Below, piece by piece: positions 5,425-7,097 of a DNA stretch of 7,097 nt. The notes under the pieces are model-generated. The model saw only the letters and a program-made list of their open reading frames with translations. It had not been told where the DNA came from and did no database searches. The stretch is from Lutibacter sp. GTDB lineage: Bacteria; Bacteroidota; Bacteroidia; Flavobacteriales; Flavobacteriaceae. Where the stretch lies: positions 1 to 7,097 of the forward strand of contig JASMME010000069.1 in assembly GCA_030748365.1 (NCBI GenBank), read 5' to 3'. Within the stretch, counting starts at the first letter, position 1; the number at the start of each line of letters is the position of its first letter. Position numbers and translations under genes: made by a program.

Positions 5425-5808
5425 ATGAAACGAATCGTAAACACCGACAAAGCACCCGCTCCCATCGGGCCCTACAGCCAGGCCGTACAAAGCGGCAACA
5501 CACTCTTTATATCGGGGCAAATTGCCCTGGACCCTTCCACTGGGGAACTGCGCACCGAAACAATCGAATCGGAAACGACCCAGGTAATGGACAACCTACA
5601 GGCCATTTTAGCGGCAGCGGGTATGGGTTTTAAAGAGGTGGTAAAAACCAGCATTTTTATTACAGATATGCACCTTTTTAGCAAGATCAACGAAGTATAC
5701 GGGCGTTATATAGATCCGGCAAGTCCTCCTGCGAGAGAAACCGTCGAGGTAGCCAATCTGCCCAAGTTCGTCAGGGTTGAAATCTCAATGATTGCGGTAA
5801 AATCCTAG
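5425..5808 (+). CDS. ridA: RidA-family enamine/imine deaminase
   Basis: RidA proteins are small cytosolic trimers that hydrolyse reactive 2-aminoacrylate and related enamines/imines released by PLP enzymes such as threonine dehydratase, giving 2-ketoacids and ammonia and protecting PLP enzymes. The length of 127 residues is typical. Diagnostic features are PIGPYSQA (13-20, with Y17), LFISGQIALDP (27-37), the central helix QVMDNLQAILAAAG, VVKTSIFITDM, and the active-site segment PPARETVEV with R104, which binds the substrate carboxylate, then LPK and E119. The cysteine two residues after the arginine in E. coli RidA is Thr here (T106), a common variant. The start is the ATG giving MKRIVNTDKAPAPIGPYSQA, the normal family N-terminus; no Shine-Dalgarno. 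It lies 56 bp after lptD on the same strand and its stop overlaps that of mgsA. Its exact substrate cannot be read from sequence. Confidence 0.96.
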   Translation: MKRIVNTDKAPAPIGPYSQAVQSGNTLFISGQIALDPSTGELRTETIESETTQVMDNLQAILAAAGMGFKEVVKTSIFITDMHLFSKINEVYGRYIDPASPPARETVEVANLPKFVRVEISMIAVKS

Positions 5809-6167
5809 ATTGATTTTATCAATAATTCCGCGGTGGCCGGATTGGTTGCCAGGGGTACGTCATGCACATCACAAAGCCGCATAAGCATGGCGATGTCTGG
5901 CTCGTGTGGATGTTTGTCCAAAGGATCCCTAAAAAAGAAAATCATGTTTGTTTTTCCCTCGGCGACACGGGAGGCAATCTGGGCATCTCCTCCATAGGGG
6001 CCAGAGAGGTATTTTGCTACCTTTAAGCCTGCCTTTTCGGCATGTTTCCCGGTAGTTCCTGTCGCGATTAGTTGGATATCACGGGATAGAATCAGCGCCT
6101 TAAAATCCATTAAGAACTGGACCATCTCTGTTTTTTTTCCGTCATGTGCTATAATGGCAATTTCCAT
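5805..6167 (-). CDS. mgsA: Methylglyoxal synthase
   Basis: MgsA converts dihydroxyacetone phosphate to methylglyoxal and phosphate in the cytosol, a bypass that relieves sugar-phosphate build-up when lower glycolysis or phosphate is limiting. The 120-residue protein has all expected motifs: IAHDGKK (6-12), phosphate-binding ATGTTGK (35-41), LSGPYGGD (54-61) with the catalytic base D61 (E. coli D71), FFRDPL with D81, HEPD with H88 and D91 (E. coli H98 and D101), and LCDVHDVPLATNPATAELL. The frame stays open upstream to 6287, but family proteins begin at MEIAIIAHD, so the ATG at 6165-6167 is chosen; the upstream extension overlaps the gap 3' end and has no homology. It is shorter than the 152-residue E. 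coli enzyme because it lacks N- and C-terminal extensions. It starts 43 bp after gap on the same strand, implying co-transcription. Confidence 0.96.
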   Translation of the reverse strand: MEIAIIAHDGKKTEMVQFLMDFKALILSRDIQLIATGTTGKHAEKAGLKVAKYLSGPYGGDAQIASRVAEGKTNMIFFFRDPLDKHPHEPDIAMLMRLCDVHDVPLATNPATAELLIKSI

Positions 6168-6174
6168 ATATACG

Positions 6175-6205
6175 TAAAAGTAGACATTCTTGAGGGATTG
6201 CACAA
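6175..6205 (-). promoter_or_regulatory. Weak candidate internal promoter for mgsA
   Basis: On the minus strand TTG (6203-6205), 20 bp, then TACTTTTA (6175-6182) is one base off TAnnTTTG. It would start transcription only a few bases before the mgsA ATG. Spacing is identical to the EF-G2 promoter, but the short AT-rich gap makes a chance match plausible. Confidence 0.25.
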
Positions 6206-6211
6206 GCAATC
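6196..6211 (-). repeat. Intercistronic hairpin between gap and mgsA
   Basis: GATTGC, loop TTGT, GCAATC is a perfect 6-bp hairpin on the minus strand. Its first base is the last base of the gap stop codon. No T-tract follows, so it is not an ordinary terminator. Such a hairpin at the end of a highly expressed gap cistron could protect its 3' end or set the gap:mgsA ratio by RNA processing; this is inference. Confidence 0.45.
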
Positions 6212-7097
6212 TAAGAGATTGATGCTGCGTATTGGATAAGGTCAACAATCTTGGTTGCATACCCAAATTCATTGTCATACCAGGCAATGATCTTATAAAA
6301 AGAAGGGTTTATCTCCATACCGGCAGCCGCATCAAACACCGAGGTCCTGGGTTCAGAAACAAAATCCTGTGAAACTACTTCATCTTCAGTATAACCCAGA
6401 ATTCCTTTCATTTCGTTGACTGAAGCCCTTTGCATGGCTTTTTTAATGTCCTCGTAGGAACAGGGTCTTTGAAGTTTTACTGTCATGTCAATCAGTGAAA
6501 CGTTTGCCGTTGGGACCCTAACCGCCATGGCCGCAAATCGTCCTTTCAGCTCAGGCATGATACTGGTGACAGCCGTACCAGCACTGGTAGTAGTAGGAAT
6601 GCTGTTATTGAGCGCTGACCTTCCCCTGCGCCATTTGGCCAAAGGCCTGTCAACCGTTGACTGTGCAGAAGTAGCGGCATGCACGGTGGTTACCGCTGCT
6701 TCCTCAATACCAAATTGACGGTGTAGTCCCCGGGCAATTGGGGCGATACAGTTGGTGGTACAGGAAGCATTTGAAAAAACGAGATCCTCTTTGGAAAGGT
6801 CTTGGTGATTTACCCCCATAACAAACATAGGCGCATCCACAGAGGGGGCTGAGATAACTACTTTCTTGGCACCGCCCTTTAAATGGCGGGAAGCGGCTTG
6901 CTTACTGGTAAAAAACCCCGAGGATTCCAGTACGTATGATGCCCCGACCGCATCCCAATGTAGGCTTTCAGGATCCCGCTGCTGGCTTACCCGTATGGCT
7001 TGTCCATTTACGATAAGCTTTCCCTGTTCCACCGAAACCGAACCATCAAAACGCCCGTGTACGGAATCATATTTGAGCAAATAAGCCAATTGCGCTG
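6211..7097 (-). CDS. gap: Glyceraldehyde-3-phosphate dehydrogenase, type I (N-terminus beyond right edge)
   Basis: GAPDH oxidises glyceraldehyde-3-phosphate with NAD+ and phosphate to 1,3-bisphosphoglycerate in the cytosol. About 295 residues are visible; the first 40 or so, with the Rossmann GxGxxG, lie past 7097. The frame is open through the edge (AQLAYLLKYDSVHGRF), so a start at 7089 is only apparent. Seen are LLKYDSVHGRF, HLKGGAKKVVISAPS, the catalytic SNASCTTNC (Cys codon 6760-6762), TVHAAT with the catalytic His (6679-6681), VRVPT with the phosphate-binding Arg (6517-6519), GILGYTED and WYDNEFGY. It resembles the E. coli GapA/eukaryotic branch. The S-loop and phosphate site are unusual: VDRPLAKWRRGR is one residue shorter than E. 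coli VDGPSHKDWRGGR, and the usual STGAAKAV reads TTSAGTAV. The cofactor preference cannot be judged because the NAD-binding start is missing. It is the first visible gene of the gap-mgsA unit. Confidence 0.95.
   Translation of the reverse strand, partial: AQLAYLLKYDSVHGRFDGSVSVEQGKLIVNGQAIRVSQQRDPESLHWDAVGASYVLESSGFFTSKQAASRHLKGGAKKVVISAPSVDAPMFVMGVNHQDLSKEDLVFSNASCTTNCIAPIARGLHRQFGIEEAAVTTVHAATSAQSTVDRPLAKWRRGRSALNNSIPTTTSAGTAVTSIMPELKGRFAAMAVRVPTANVSLIDMTVKLQRPCSYEDIKKAMQRASVNEMKGILGYTEDEVVSQDFVSEPRTSVFDAAAGMEINPSFYKIIAWYDNEFGYATKIVDLIQYAASIS

Noticed and set aside
5391..5633. 80-codon plus-strand frame overlapping ridA
   Set aside because: It is out of frame with the clearly homologous RidA protein and has no family match.
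6168..6287. N-terminal extension of methylglyoxal synthase starting at 6287
   Set aside because: Family proteins begin at MEIAIIAHD. The extra 40 residues overlap the gap 3' end, span the intercistronic hairpin and show no homology.

Overview
The window reads as a piece of a Bacteroidota chromosome, most likely from a marine-type Flavobacteriia. Four things point there. The LptD beta-barrel is of the Bacteroidota subfamily and is followed by ridA. A divergent EF-G2-type elongation factor is present. Start codons lack clear Shine-Dalgarno sequences. Matches to the Bacteroidota promoter -7 element TAnnTTTG recur upstream of genes. No mobile element, CRISPR array, tRNA or rRNA was seen. The content is mostly housekeeping.

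Layout from left to right. (1) 1-208, minus: start of an ECF-type sigma factor that runs off the left edge, with a TTG start and its own promoter. (2) 353-538, minus: a 61-residue membrane-anchored, four-cysteine protein with a good promoter. (3) 539-859: a 321-bp gap without a protein gene. It holds a plus-strand promoter, a 13-bp perfect inverted repeat and an intrinsic terminator, which together outline a structured small RNA of about 115 nt. (4) 860-2968, minus: a full-length 702-residue EF-G paralogue whose GTPase motifs carry substitutions at catalytic positions. (5) 2969-3226: its promoter region with palindromes, plus a suspicious junction. (6) 3227-5368, plus: LptD with an intact barrel and C-terminus but no signal peptide or N-terminal periplasmic domain. 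All three frames close just upstream. (7) 5425-5808, plus: ridA. (8) 5805-6167, minus: mgsA, convergent with ridA and sharing a CTAG for both stops. (9) 6211-7097, minus: glyceraldehyde-3-phosphate dehydrogenase, cut by the right edge and directly upstream of mgsA.

How the genes work together. gap and mgsA form a two-gene unit at the triose-phosphate node of glycolysis: GAPDH draws glyceraldehyde-3-phosphate down, and methylglyoxal synthase drains dihydroxyacetone phosphate when phosphate or lower glycolysis limits. lptD-ridA is a co-directional pair that I recall as common in flavobacteria, although the functions look unrelated. The EF-G paralogue and the neighbouring small-RNA locus converge on the same hairpin.

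The points most worth a second look are the small-RNA locus at 717-844, the EF-G paralogue with altered catalytic residues, and the abrupt loss of the LptD N-terminus near 3250 (a true rearrangement or an assembly join). I do not see a clearly new multi-gene system here.
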